This document shows positions 1 through 12,202 of a stretch of DNA of 64,000 bases, one piece after another (within the stretch, counting starts at the first letter, position 1; every line of letters begins with the position of its first letter). The position numbers and the translations under genes were made by a program. The notes under the pieces are model-generated. The model saw only the letters and a program-made list of their open reading frames with translations, ran no database searches and was not told the origin of the DNA. Source of the DNA: Myxocyprinus asiaticus (lineage: Eukaryota > Chordata > Actinopteri > Cypriniformes > Catostomidae); NCBI RefSeq assembly GCF_019703515.2, contig NC_059359.1, positions 3,365,001 to 3,429,000 on the forward strand. Reading direction: 5' to 3'.

Positions 1-1140
1 TTTGAAGCAGCATGGGACTTCACACTGTTCCAGTGATCTATTGAAAATCAGTGTGAAGATGGGGGCCAGCTGGTTAGCACAGGATCTAAGACATGCAGGT
101 GAAATGACATCTGGGCCTGAAGCTTTCCTTATCTTTTGTTTCTGAAAGACATGGCACACATCATCTTCACAGATCTTAAGTACAGGTTGAGTAGCAGGAG
201 GGGGAGAAGGGGGGTTGCAGGAGGTGTTGGTGTTTGTGTGAAGTGAAGTGAAGGTCAGAGCGGGTGTGGGGTGTGAGATTGGGCCTTTTAAATCTATAGT
301 AGTACACATTCAGGTCATCAGCCAGTTCTTGGTCCACCACAGGGTTGGGGGTAGGATTCCTGTAATTTTAAGTCGTTTCATGCCACTCCACACTGATTTA
401 AGGTCGTTAGCTGAAAACTTGTTTTTTAGCTTCTCAGAGTATCTTTGTACAAATTTGCACTGATTGTACAAGATTTTATCCCCACCTCTGTTAGCATCCT
501 CTTTGGCTTGACGAAGCTGCCTGGGCTCTGCTGTAAACCATGGTTTGTCATTGTTAAATGTTAAATAAGTCCTAGTAGGGATGCACATATCCTCACAGAA
601 ACTGATATATGATGTAACAGTATCTGTGAGCTCGTCCAGATTGGTATCTGCAGCCTCAAAAACACTCCAATCAGTGCAGTCAAAGCAGGCTTGTAGTTTC
701 AGCTGTCCGGAATGTCTTCACTGAGCCAGGTTTCTGTGAAGCACAAGGCAGCAGAGGTTGAAAAGTCCTTGTTTGTGTGGGTGAGGACATATAGTTTGTC
801 CGTTTTGTTAGGAAGAGAGCAGAGATTCGCTAAGTGAATACTCGGCAGCGCTGTTCGAAATCTGCACCGACAGAGCCTGACCAGCGTGCATGCTCATCTC
901 CCTCGCCTGCGTCTCTTGAACGGCAGAGCTGCGCCTCCAACTAAAATGTCCAGCAAAACGTCTGAATATTAAAAAACCGGGAAACGATTGTCTGGTATAT
1001 GCTGTCGAATGTTCAGCAGTTCGTCTCTGGTAAAACTGACTGGAAAAAGATTACTAAACACAGGACAAACAAACAAAAACAACAAAACCATAGGAGAGTT
1101 CCACACCAAGGCAGCCATCCGCAGCGCCATCATGATGTAT
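1..1140 (-). mobile_element. LINE (non-LTR retrotransposon) fragment with internal deletion, running off the left edge
   Basis: Read on the minus strand. A 5' coding start near 1130 has the residues SFTRDELLNIRQH, a signature of a common fish APE/RT LINE. About 900-720 continues with the conserved N-terminal stretch, damaged by frameshifts. At about 700-705 the sequence jumps to the segment before the reverse transcriptase (SFCEDMCIPTRTYLTF near 600, then NNDKPWFTAEPRQLRQAKED). Toward position 1 the frame continues into early RT sequence (LAPIFTLIFNRSLEQC). The endonuclease domain that should lie between is missing, so this copy is internally deleted as well as cut by the window edge. The clade (CR1/L2/Rex group) is judged from remembered family resemblance, not a search. 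Dead copy. Confidence 0.8.
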
Positions 1141-1143
1141 TGA

Positions 1144-2586
1144 TTGCCATATGATACTGGCAATCGTGACCTGCTGGCTATCAAGTTAGCCTTGGAGGAA
1201 TGGCACCATTGGTTAGAGGGGTCTGGGGTACCTTTCATCGTCTGGACTGATCATAAAAACCTTGAATACACCCATTCTGCTAAACGTCTGAATTCCAGGC
1301 AGGCTCTGTGGGCTCTTTTTTCGGTCGTTTTGACTTTACCATCTCTTACTGTCCAGGTTCCAAGAACATCAAACCGGACGTCCTGTCTCGTATTTTTGAT
1401 CGTTCCGAGCAACCGACCTCCCCAGATTCCATCGTTCCTACCGAAATGGTGGTAGCGGAGGTTTCTTGGGAGATCAAGTCAAAGGTCCGCATGGCCTTAC
1501 AAGGGGTAACGCCCCCGTCTAAAACCCCACCAAGTCGGTTGTTTGTGCCGGAATCAGTTCGCTCAGATGTTATCCATTGGGGCCATTCATCCAAGTTAGC
1601 CTGCCATCCTGGAGTCAGGCGTACCCTGGCTCTAGTCAAGCAGAGGTTTTGGTGGCCATCCATGGCCCGTGATGTTCACCTATTTGTTGGTTCCTGCTCT
1701 GTCTGTGCTGTTTCCAAGTCTTCCTGTACCCCTCCAGCTGGACTCCTTCAACCGCTGTCGGTGCCTTCAAGTCCCTGGTCCCACATAGCCCTTGATTTTG
1801 TTACAGGCCCTCCCCCCCTCGCAGGGGTTCACAGTCGTCTTGACCGTGGTGGACCGATTCTCGAAGGCAGCGCATTTCATCTCTCTACCCAAATTACCCT
1901 CAGCTAGAGAGACAGCAGTTGCTGTTGTTGATCACGTCTTTCGAATCCATGGCCTCCCGACTGACATGGTCTCTGACAGGGGGCCCCAATTTGTTTCCAA
2001 ATTTTGGAAAGAGTTTTGTAAACTACTGGGGGCTACAGTTAGTCTTACTTCTGGTTTTCATCCCCAGAGCAACGGACAGGCTGAGCGGGCTAACCAAGAT
2101 CTAGAGAGAGCTTTACGGTGTGTGGCCTCTCACAACCCTATGTCTTGGAGCCAGCAGCTCACGTGGGTGGAGTATGCACACAACTTGTTGCCAGTATCAT
2201 CCACGGGCCTTTTTCCATTTCAGGTTAGTTTAGGCTACCAACCACCTTTGTTTTCAACACTGGAACCTGAAGTCATGGTCCCCTCCGCACATGCGTTCAT
2301 CCAGGTGGGACGACACACTAAGGCCCTAGCCAGTCGCCACCGGTCTAAGCCTCCCGTGTATGTTGTAGGTCAAAAAGTGTGGCTTTCTTCTAAGGATATT
2401 CCAATGTGTTCAGTTTCTAATAAATTCACTCTCAAATTTATTGGCCCTTTTACTGTTACCAAGATCATTAGCCTGGTAGCAGTTCGTCTCAAATTACCCC
2501 CAGCGTACAAAAGGATTCACCCCACTTTCCATGTTTCCAAAATTAAACCGGTCATTCATTTTCCCATTAATCCGCCTGCCCCTGTA
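1144..2586 (+). pseudogene. Ty3/gypsy pol remnant: RNase H tail plus integrase
   Basis: The first frame (1144-1300) carries RNase H residues with [10 protein letters not shown] shifted frame then gives the RNase H C-terminus ([13 protein letters not shown]). The integrase zinc finger follows, with H..H spacing around HWGHSSKLACHPG and the CSVC pair near 1700. Next is the catalytic core, with Asp in LDFVTGPPP, Asp in SDRGPQF near 1975 and Glu in NGQAERANQDLE near 2085. The core needs a frame change near 1800-1860, so no single protein is encoded. The C-terminus runs through HPTFHVSKIKPV and stops being gypsy-like at about 2586, before any chromodomain, where a SINE fragment supplies the last codons and the stop. 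The 5' end abuts the LINE fragment at about 1140. No LTRs are seen. Confidence 0.88.
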
Positions 2587-2680
2587 CCTGGCTGGAGTCA
2601 CTCAGCACACCCTGGATTTGAACTTGCGACTTCAGAGCTGGTAGTCAGCATCAATACTCGCTGAGCTACCCAGGCCCCCC
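2587..2680 (-). mobile_element. tRNA-derived SINE, head fragment
   Basis: About 94 bp match the 5' head of the SINE seen more fully at 24752-25110 and 55980-56412. On the minus strand it begins GGGGCCTGGGTAGCTCAGCG, which holds a Pol III A box, followed by a B-box-like stretch near 2620. Only the tRNA-like head is present. It directly adjoins the gypsy integrase reading frame and supplies that frame's last residues. Confidence 0.8.
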
Positions 2681-5600
2681 ATTGACATCTATTCTTAAAA
2701 TCTGATGATGGATCTTTTAATATGCTAAGTTCAGCACCGAGATCATTTCATTGCATGTTGAGAGTAAAAGTTTCTTTTGACCGTTTTATGCATGTTCAAA
2801 GGCAAGATTCATTCAATAAATCTTTTATTGATAATGTGTTTTTTGAAATCCTTTCTGTTCTTACAGTGAGTTGTTGATCAAAACAACAAAAAAGAAACAT
2901 TTAACTCTAATAAAGAAGCCGTGCGACTTCAATCTCGTTAATATGCGCTCAGCCAGTAGTCTTAAAGAGACAGTACCGCTTTAGCACTTGTTCTACATAT
3001 CAATGTAAATTCTTGTAAATAGTACAAATTATGCATATAAACAATAAAAATGTAGGCCTAACATTAACAAATATATATATATACATATACAGCATTAATC
3101 TGTTAATTATATTACCGCTCAATACTCAGGAGGTGATAGAGTTACCTTCAAAAGTCTGTGCCATCAAACTGGATGTATTATTATTCAGGTAAGTTGCTGT
3201 AAATATATTGACTTAGTCAGTAATACTCTTCAAACTGTAGATCTGTCATGAGTAGTTAGCTTGAAAGAGAAAACTCACCATTGAAGCGAACAGTTCACAC
3301 TAATCTCGTTATAGCGCCCCTTATGGCAATGTAGAGACTGCAATATGTACTTGTGTTGTGTTATAAATTGCATTTGGACACAATTTGGACACATACGCCA
3401 TGCAAGTAAATAAACACAAACAGTTCTAGCTACTCATGTTAAACTTTGTGCATTGTCATGTTCGTAAATATGTCAGACCACCATTCGTGATGCAATGCAA
3501 GTACACATTGCATTCTCAGTGCTGGCACAAGGGGCACTATAGTGGACGTTATATTTTGGCTTCACTATACGCAATGCATAATTTAAATTAATTTAAACCC
3601 ACTGATATCAGTTCAGGAGACTCTGTGCTGTCAGTAAAGGGTTAAACTTTCGGCATAAGGAGTTATGTGACAAAACAACATGACTTCGATCACAGCGGAG
3701 TTTTTCTTTGGGAGAAACCTGTTACACTGAAACCTGTTTGAATCAAAATGTTAGAGTCTCTAGTTTCATCCGATATGCTATTTTAAAAAATTTGAGTAAT
3801 TTATCGCAAAACAACAAGCTGTTAAACACAATGGCCACGTACGTGGACTGTATGCTCAGTTTAATTTAAAATATCTTATATTTACTGTGCATTATCACAT
3901 TAATGGATGCATCCAAAAGCTGGTAAACGTTGCTTTCAGAGGCTTTATGTGGAGTTAGGATGAAAATAAGGTGCATTTCAAACTGTTCTGAGACCAGTGC
4001 AGACAGACAGCAGACAGTTGTTAAGTCATTCACTAAACAGGGAGCAAGAGAGCATCCTATAGCTCTCTATGCAGTTAAGTGCATTCACTCCTAAAATCTG
4101 ATCAAAAGTTCAGTTTCAGGCTGCAGATGATGTTTGGATCACTCAACATGTTTGACAGACATGGGACAATGATAATCAGTACATAGATTCAGAATTTATA
4201 ATGTATCATTTTATTTTAACATGGTTGGCAGTGATTGGATGATGCTGGACATTACTTTGAATCAGGATTAATTATGATAATTTCTGATGTAATGTCTGTA
4301 ATGTCTGGAAAACATGAATAACCAACACTCCTGGAAACATAATAAACAATTTGATGAAAAAAATCTGACTTTCTACAGCTTGGTATTATTTAAAACTTAG
4401 TCATGCTGTCCACATATGTGGACATACATTTTTAGGAAAAACTGTATTTTTTGCATGTTTATTAGGTGCAACTAGTTGCAAATCAAAAAGGGAAGTGGAA
4501 AATGCGCACAGTAGTCATGCTTGGGTCTCAGGAGGATATTGCCAAATTACCATGTATTGCATATGGGATGTGAATTTAGTATTTTATTTAGTATATTAAC
4601 AAATATATAAAGGGGACATGGAAATGCACTGCATAATGATTTACATTCGTTTCGTGACCAAAATCAACTCTCTCTGAATTCAGTCCAGGAAAGCGGTGAA
4701 CTTCTTATTATTGCATCCATATTCCAAAACTTGCTGTTTACTAGACACAGATTCCATTAATCACACCTCTAAATTTAGTATCACTACAGGACAGGTCATA
4801 TAACATAAAAAACAAAGAGGTATTCTTATTAAGAGCCAAGACTGACCTCAGCCAGGAGAATCTTGCATCATTGTTATGGAAATGATATCATGCTTGCTTG
4901 TTTACAGCGGTAAGCCAGAGTACTGTCAATGTCAAATGAAAACTAGACTGTCCAATTTCCTTTTTTGAAGGTCTTACACAAGCGCCTTTTCACCTTTCAC
5001 CTCCATGTAACATATGTTTATCTGACAACCACTGTAAGAGGCTCGGTGGTCTTGACCGCTCATCACAACATTGAGACATGTATCAACATACCCTAAATAA
5101 CATTTCTATGATTTATCGCCACATTGCCATCAATAAAGCAAAATGATCATGCAAAATGACCCCAGCGATCGTCTCGCATTTCCTTAAAGAATTTCACATA
5201 CGTTTAAGAAAAGCTTTGTTTCATTAAGTAAAATGGGTGTAGTTTCAGAGCAATGACCCCAAACAAAAATGCTTCTTCAGTGATGGAGAAACTTCTACAA
5301 CGTCCAATGCACTTGAAATATATTTCAAGGATACTGTTGGAAGTACTGAAACAGCTAAAATATTTTTGTGCAATTTAATATTAGTTGAACTGCAACTGAA
5401 ATACACAGTGCAGTTCTGACATATATTCTACCACACTTGAAGGGCATTTTTATTATAACCTGCATATTTATTATAATATGCATTAGCATATATGAGTGCA
5501 TGTTTATTTAATTTAAGGCACTTTTAGCCCTGTGGACCTCTAGAGAGTAAAGTCTTGTTAAAACCTTTTTCATATTCATACAAACGAAATTTGTCTACTA

Positions 5601-6441
5601 AAAATGTCCAACAGTGTATGTACATGCATCCCAGGAGATTTCTGTAATTTTTTCCGAAAGTCATAAATATTCCCAGCACAGTGTAAATTCAGCACATCTC
5701 AAATTTTGTATTGTACTCAAAAAAATATTTTTGCTGCTTGTTCAATTTCCTTAATTAAAATAAACCAAAGCCACACAATCCTAGAACATTTTGTCACAGC
5801 TTGATTTCATTGTGTTCTATCCATTTAAATTTGTAAAATGAAAGTTTACTTAATAAAATTGAGCTGGGACTACAGGAATACTTTTCATGGTGTTAATGTA
5901 GCATTGATTAAACTGGGCAGGGGATTTCAGTTTCCCTGCATGCTTTGCAAAGGACTCAATAGGGAGAGTAAATGTTAAAATGAAGTGTTATTTTATGTTT
6001 TTTGTGCAAATTCAAACAATCATGTATGCATGCTAACATTTATTTTCACTAGTTAGTATTAAAAAAAAAAAAAGGAAAAAAAAGAGATTTATTTGAGTTA
6101 CTTTGGCACGTCTAATGTTGTTGGATTTACCCAATTCAACTAGGTTCTTTCCTCACGAAGTGTTTGTGTTGAGATTACTCATTTCAAACACATGGATCAC
6201 TTTCCACGATTGAATCAAGTTCAGCCAAAGTGCTATTTTTGAGTGTGTTTTTCAACAACAATTAAAGCTTGATTGAAAATAATGCCCGTTAAAATATTCT
6301 GCTCACAAGTGATTAGTTACCTTGATTTTTCTTTGTTTTCTTCAAACGTCACTTGTCTTATATTTAATCTCAAGCATGCTCTTCATTGACACTTTTGTCC
6401 ACTTGGTTATATTTTGAAAAAGCTTTATTAGGGGCATATAA

Positions 6442-6480
<39 letters not shown>

Positions 6481-6780
6481 CATTTTTTGAAATTGATTTT
6501 CATAGTTCAATACTGAAAGTAAGTCTGGGACAAGGCTAAAACAGTAAAATATGTATATAAAAGACATTTTAAAAAATTGCACAAATGTATGATGAAGCCT
6601 GGTTAAAAGTTTCTTTGTTTTCTTTGAAATCTGATTGTTTTAATTAAAATTAACTCCTGGGAGATGAAAGGGCCCCTGGTTGAAGAAACACCCATATACT
6701 TCAAAGTTGTGCTATTATTAAAATGCAGTTTGGTGCATCAAATTATGTAATGATTATGTAACATAATTTACAATGATTGA
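2681..6780. other. Gene-free AT-rich stretch
   Basis: No coding region, RNA gene or clear transposon ends were recognised across these 4.1 kb. Open frames are short and AT-driven. An A-rich run sits at 6061-6085. A segment near 3958-4030 resembles one near 60037-60140, so part of this stretch is dispersed repeat. The minus strand near 2940-2985 resembles part of the hAT-like element near 63110-63160. Confidence 0.5.
6441..6474. repeat. (AT)n microsatellite
   Basis: An uninterrupted run of alternating A and T of about 17 units. It creates a spurious tyrosine/isoleucine-rich minus-strand frame. Confidence 0.95.
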
Positions 6781-6821
6781 AATTTACTTGCATATATACT
6801 TTAGGTTTATATTTATATTTA

Positions 6822-6960
6822 TGCATTTGGCAGATGAGTTCATCCAAAGCGATTGGCAGTACATTCAAGGTTTGCATTTAATTAGTGTATTTTATTACCT
6901 ACGAATCAAACCCATGATCTTACCAGTGTTGGGGGTACTCCAGGAACAGGGTTGGGAAAC
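6822..6960 (-). mobile_element. tRNA-derived SINE with L2-type 3' tail
   Basis: On the minus strand a B-box-like GGGTTTGATTC near 6915 is followed, toward 6822, by the conserved fish tail with TCGCTTTGGATGAA...CTGCCAAATGCATAAAT. The same tail occurs at 10190-10235. The 5' head is degraded. Confidence 0.75.
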
Positions 6961-7626
6961 ACTGTACAAGCATATATACTTCAGTTCTACCTGAGCTGTA
7001 CTGTCATAAAAAATTTATTTAAATACATTTGACATTACATTTACCAGTGCACTGTTGTAGCAATAGTTAAAGCTTCCTAAAGAAACTTTACACAACTCCA
7101 GTGTTGTGTTTCATCTCCTAAAAGCTGGTTCTGTTTGCATTACCCCCACCTGTGTCTCTGCCCCTCAAGATAACTGGTTCAAACTGGCTGTAGAGCAGTA
7201 ACTCGGCTGGTTTTCCTGCATGTTTCCACTTACGTCTTACTCAAAGGCCTCCAGTGAAATGAGTGGCAGCTCAAACACTCTCAAACAACCAATACAAACA
7301 CACACACATACTCATTCATACATATAGTATGTGGCACAATGGATTAATATACTGTAGTTGTTGTAGCTGTTTTGAAAAAGAAACTCTTTGCCACATGTGC
7401 AAAGCTGAGCTGCAACAAAAATAGCCCCAAGTGTTTCAGTGAGTTTTTAAACTGAAGAATGCAACACTGACATGATAAATTGTGTAACTGTACTCTTGTT
7501 GTACACTAATATGCTCTCAAAGGCAGTTTAAAAAGACAGACGTGAATCATGTGTTCCACTGAAGTCTGATTAAAAAAATCTTTTAGAATTGAATGGTCTT
7601 AAAAATAAAACAATAAATTAAAAAAA

Positions 7627-7714
7627 TTAGGGGTTTCTGTAGCTCAACTGATAGAGCATGGCATTAAAAACACCAAGATCTTGGGTTCAATTCCCAGGGA
7701 ACACACACAGAACT
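7627..7714 (+). mobile_element. SINE, 5' (tRNA-like) half of a split copy
   Basis: TAGCTCAACTGATAGAGCA (A box) and GGGTTCAATTCCC (B box) are spaced as in a tRNA gene, but the molecule does not fold into a full tRNA. The sequence then continues as the known SINE body (AACACACACAGAACT) and is cut at about 7714. The missing 3' half is at 10157-10236. Confidence 0.85.
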
Positions 7715-10156
7715 TGTCACTTGTTGTCTGACAGATTGTAATAGTTTTTTATCTTTTTTTGTGTGTGTGTGTGTGTTAATAAAGTCTCTAACATAATGGC
7801 AACAGTTATTCCTCTATTGCAATGTGTGGAATAATCCAGTTGTAGTGAGAGTTTTTTGGATTCTTTCTCTCCTTCTTTCGGAGCAGGATCTTTATCAAAT
7901 TAAACTTGAAACCATCTAGTTGTCATACAGATGTTGTTCATTTAAGACTTTTCAAGGAAGTTATTGTGACTTTAGGCCCTTCTTTGTTGTCTATAGTAAA
8001 TAGCTTGCTTGTGTCAGGATGTGTTCCAGAGGAGTTAAAGACTGCGATAGTTCAACCGCTTCTGAAGAAGCCTTTATTAGACCCTTTGTTTGCAAATAGT
8101 TATAGACCAATCTCAAAAATACCTTTCATCTAAAAAATTATAGAGAAAGCAGTAGTGAAGCAACTGTTGGAGGTAGTGAATGATAACAATAGTTTTGAGA
8201 AGTTCAATCAGGTTTTAGAGAAAATCATAGTCCAGAAACTGCCCTTCTTACGGCAGATTAACACATACTCTGTGAGCGGGGCGTAAGCGAAGCGTGAGCA
8301 GCGCATTTTCATTTTGGCACCCATGTTAACAGATTATACCCTTCACATTGCAAGCGTGAGCAGCGAGGTGACACGTCCCAGAAGCGTCCCAGACATGGCA
8401 GTGAGCGGATAGTTTCGGCACGAGCCTATTTTTGCCGCGCGGCTCATGCTGAACTCAGCGGCTCTGGGTGCAGTAACAAATTAAAATGAATGGGAGAAAC
8501 TGGAATGCCCGCCTTACAGGTAAAAGAGACAATCACCTTTTAGATAAAGACATCGCCTGTCAATCAACTCAATATGGCGCATGCGTATTAGCTGATCCAG
8601 ACTGAAAAAAGCTTTTTTTAGCGTAATCTGAGGTAATGCAGCACAATTTATAAAACTATTGTTGTCTGACTTTACTGCTGATTTTAAAATATGTTCTTTG
8701 ATCGTAATCATGACCACCCCTTTTGGAAATGTCAGTCTTTCCCCATTCAGGTAGATAGGAGCTGTACTTTTATGCCACTTGCTTACAAAGAAATTAGCTG
8801 CCCAGCCTGCCCGAGAGCATTCCAAAAATGACCGCAGAGTGGACTGACTTACCTTGTAAGGGGCTTTAAAATATGATACAAATCATGACCAATTACGCTG
8901 ATAAACAACTGCAAGTGGCTGCCCGCTGTTGCCGTAGGAACCTAGGAAAGAGAGTTGGCCAATGTGAAAGCCAGAACACGATGCATTGTTCACGCCTCGC
9001 TCATGGAGTATCAGCGTTAGGTTGACAAATGACTGATAGCGGATTATGCTGGAGATTGCTCCATTTTAGTGTTGCTTGGTTTAACTGCAGCGTTTGATAC
9101 AGTTGATCATTCAGTTTTAATTGATACATTAAAGAGATGGGTGGGAATATCTGGGGTGGCTTCAGACTGGTTTGTTTCCTACTTGACGAATAGGAAATTT
9201 GTAGTGTTTGTTGAAGATGAGATGTCCTCCTCTTCAAAAGTTAATTGTGGTGTTCTGCAAGAATCCCTGTTAGGGCCAATTTTGTTTTCTCTGTATATGT
9301 TACTGCCTGGTTCTGTTTTCATTGCTAAGCAGATGACCTACAGTTATATTTGTCGTTGAATCCCAATGATCTGACTAATTTAAATGTTCTTCAAGAGTGT
9401 ATAGTAGATATAAACAATTGGATGGCATGTAATTTTCTTCAGATAAATACTGACAAAACTGAGGTTGTCATAATCAATCATGATTCTAAAAAGAATTCTA
9501 AAAAAATGTGGCCGTCTATTTTGACACAAATTTAAATTTTGAATATCACATCAGGAAGTTGTTTTTATCAGTTAAGGTGAGACAGGTTCTGAGTTTAAGG
9601 GATACAGAGAAGCTTATTCATGCTTTTAATTTGTCCCACCTTGATTATTATAATGCCCTGTTTTCAGTGTTAAATCAACGCACTTTAGTGCGGCTACAAT
9701 CAATGCAAAATGCTGCAGCTAGACTTTTGACACGAACTATGTCTTTTAATCATGATACTCCAGTTTTAGCATCTGCGCATTGGCTACCAGTTCAATTTAT
9801 GGTTGATTTTAAGATTTTATTAATTACATATAAGGCATTACATGGGTTGGTGGCACCCAATTATTAAGACATTGTGAAAGAGTTAGACCTCTTAGATCTT
9901 CTTGTCTTGAACTGTTGACTGTTCCAAGATCCAGATACAAAATAAAAGGTGATAGAGAGTTTGTAGTGAAGGCCCCATGATTATGGAACAGCCTGCCCTG
10001 GGATATTATATCTGCTGAATCTGTGTCTGTTTGTATGTCTCCTTTAAAACTCATTTACATAGAATGGCTTTTATTACTTTTATGTTTTGTTAAGCACTTT
10101 GTGCTTAATCACTAAAAAGTACTATATAAATAAAATTATAATAAAAATGATAATAA
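7715..10156 (+). mobile_element. L2-like LINE, 5'-truncated, interrupted by a MITE
   Basis: From about 7875 the plus strand encodes reverse transcriptase: LKTAIVQPLLKKP and NSYRPISKIPF (7906-8133). After an in-frame stop it resumes beyond the MITE with VLLGLTAAFDTVDHS (about 9070), where the first catalytic Asp is retained. Next come CGVLQESLLGPILFSLY, where Q-E has replaced the usual Q-G, and a position around 9320-9350 where the YxDD box is degraded (ADDL has become KQMTYSY). NTDKTEVV and the C-terminal block with YYNALFSVLN...AAARLLT lie at 9430-9867. Frames shift near 9345 and 9520. The 3' end is A/T-rich with TAATAAAA units near 10130-10156. Not functional. Confidence 0.88.
8261..9016. 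mobile_element. Harbinger-like MITE inserted in the LINE
   Basis: The LINE reading frame breaks at 8260 and resumes at 9017. Each boundary carries TTA (8258-8260 and 9017-9019), as expected of the 3-bp TWA target duplications of PIF/Harbinger elements. The ends are imperfect inverted repeats: ATACTC-TG-TGAGCGGGGCGT on the left against ATACTC-CA-TGAGCGAGGCGT on the inverted right. No transposase was recognised. A 103-codon minus-strand frame inside (8514-8825) has no recognisable motif. Confidence 0.75.
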
Positions 10157-10236
10157 AAACTGATAAAATGTATACCTTGAATGCACTGGAAGTCACTTTG
10201 GATGAAAGCATCTGCCAAATGCATAAATGTAAATGT
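10157..10236 (+). mobile_element. SINE, 3' half of the split copy
   Basis: Begins AAACTGATAAAATGTATACC and runs through the conserved tail (GTCACTTTGGATGAAAGC, CTGCCAAATGCATAAATG). This is exactly the part missing after 7714. About 4 bp (AACT) are shared by the two break points. Confidence 0.82.
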
Positions 10237-10462
10237 GTTTTGCAAATTTAATTGTTTTGCATTTTATTTAACTTTTATATATATAGCTAGAAACTGTGGT
10301 TAACAAATAATATACTGGCCTAAAGGAATACATTTAATGAGCTTTATGCTTAAAACAAGTGAAACTTTTCAATAAAACAAGACAAAAGACACATATTCTA
10401 TATATAGTATCAAAATCTTATACAATTTTACTTCTCAGGTAAATGTATCTTGTTTTAAGCAT

Positions 10463-10880
10463 GTTTAAAGTTACACTAAGTAACTTTTGCATTTGTGTCA
10501 TCTTGGACATACAGTGACAGCTAGCGGCTTGGATGCAGCATCAATTAAAATCAATAGTTTTTAGTTATAGATGCCATTGTAGAAATTCACTATACACAGC
10601 CATGGTTCATTTAATCCAAGAGTGACAGTGTCCAATATCAAGGAGGTTACTAAGATTAAGCGAGTAGTATTTGGTTGGTCATGTGATTCTAACATGGCAG
10701 CCCCCATGAGGTGACCCTCTCCATGTAGAATAAAACAGCTTTTATAAGGTTACTGATATTACTAGACTCTTTATCTCATGTGATTGCTAATGATTTGATA
10801 TCTATGTTTCAAAATTACCATTAATTTCTTTAGGAGTAAAACTTTTTAATGAGGAAAAAATGACTGAGTGTACCTTTAAA
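10463..10880 (+). mobile_element. MITE, copy 1 of an inverted pair
   Basis: Ends are inverted repeats: TTTAAAGTTACACTAAGTAA on the left and, inverted from the right, TTTAAAGGTACACTCAGTCA. An internal segment (CATGTGATTCTAACATGGCA near 10680) recurs in reverse orientation at 12385-12405. No coding. Confidence 0.8.
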
Positions 10881-10929
10881 TATTTTAATGGAAAACAAGA
10901 TAAACTACTAATAAATATTATGATTTTTT

Positions 10930-11114
10930 GGTAACACTTTACAATAAATTTCCATTTGTTAACATTAGTTAACAACATTAATAAACATTAACAATGAACA
11001 GCATATATTCATATTTGTTAACGTTAGGTAATAAAAAAAAATTCATTGTTAGTTCATGTTAGTTTATAGTGCAACTAATGTTAAATAATGGAACCTTATT
11101 TTAAAAGTGTTACT
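10930..11114. mobile_element. Short palindromic MITE
   Basis: GGTAACACTTTACAATAA at the left pairs with the inverted right end (AGTAACACTTTTAAAATAA), with TTAACATTAGTTAA motifs inside. This is a common fish MITE type of about 185 bp. Confidence 0.8.
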
Positions 11115-12202
11115 GAATATTTGTTTTATTTATTTATTATTATGTTTTGCATACAGCGAAGGTAAAGCACAAACAATTGTCCCAAACCTGTTACACTCAA
11201 ACTATAGAACGAATACAAACATGTTTTTACATACTGTATGTAAGCTATCTATAGGGTATAGGGCAAGTGTGTTTCCATTATAATCTAGGACAGATTCATG
11301 TACATTTTATGTAACTCTGTCATGTGACCTGACCTAGCCCATCAAACATAGCCCACATGCCACATTCAGCTGTTTTCACCACGAGAAAGCTATGTTTAAA
11401 ATAACATACTAAAATACTACTACTTCTGCAGTATATACTATGTATACAGTGCACATTATGCAAATTTACCTACTACATTTTCCAAAATGTGCATGTAATA
11501 TAAATTGAATTTCCATTTTCAGTGTGACGAATGAACCAAAAGTATTTTAAAATGTCAAGAAGCCACAAAATTGGATTTAAAATGCAAAGTAAAAAAATTC
11601 TTTTCATTATGCCAACTAGATGCCATATGCTGAATTAAACTTGTCCTTTCATGAGGTCATGTGACAACAATGTACCATACTACTGTTTAAAATGTCTAGT
11701 TTTTTTTTTTTTTTTTTTTTTTTACTGTTTCACATACAAATGTTTAAGTAGGCAGTATACACTGTAGTGCAAAGTATACAGTAAGTAGCTAGCAAGTAAA
11801 CTTGTATTCAATCCCGCCAATGTTTGTAAACCCTGCTACATTTGGCAGTCTTGCCGTGTCAAACACATGTTGGCTGTCTCTCCACACAGCAGTATATGTA
11901 TCACCTGAACCGCTCCGATGTCTTCAGCACCTGTTCTCTTCACATGCACGTCCAAAATAATCCAGAAGTCACATGTCAATCATTATGATTATGATTTTTG
12001 AAGAGTTGATCTGGGGTGTTGTCTGCACATGTTTTCAGTAGCCCAGTTTGATTGTTGCTGTAATTATGACGTTGCCAATCAATTCCTTTCAGGGGCGAAT
12101 TCACTGAACAGTTGTGCAAATTTTGAGTGCGTTGTTTTAGTGCAGAAACCTGCGTCTTATCGGTTAAGCACCTGCAATCCAGTTTAACCAGGTGCTGTGG
12201 AT
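11115..12202. other. Gene-free stretch
   Basis: No gene recognised. It includes a T homopolymer at 11700-11723. Otherwise it is AT-rich sequence of unclear origin. Confidence 0.5.

Noticed and set aside
7627..7714. Functional tRNA gene
   Set aside because: A and B boxes are present, but the acceptor stem does not close and the sequence continues as SINE body, with its 3' half at 10157.
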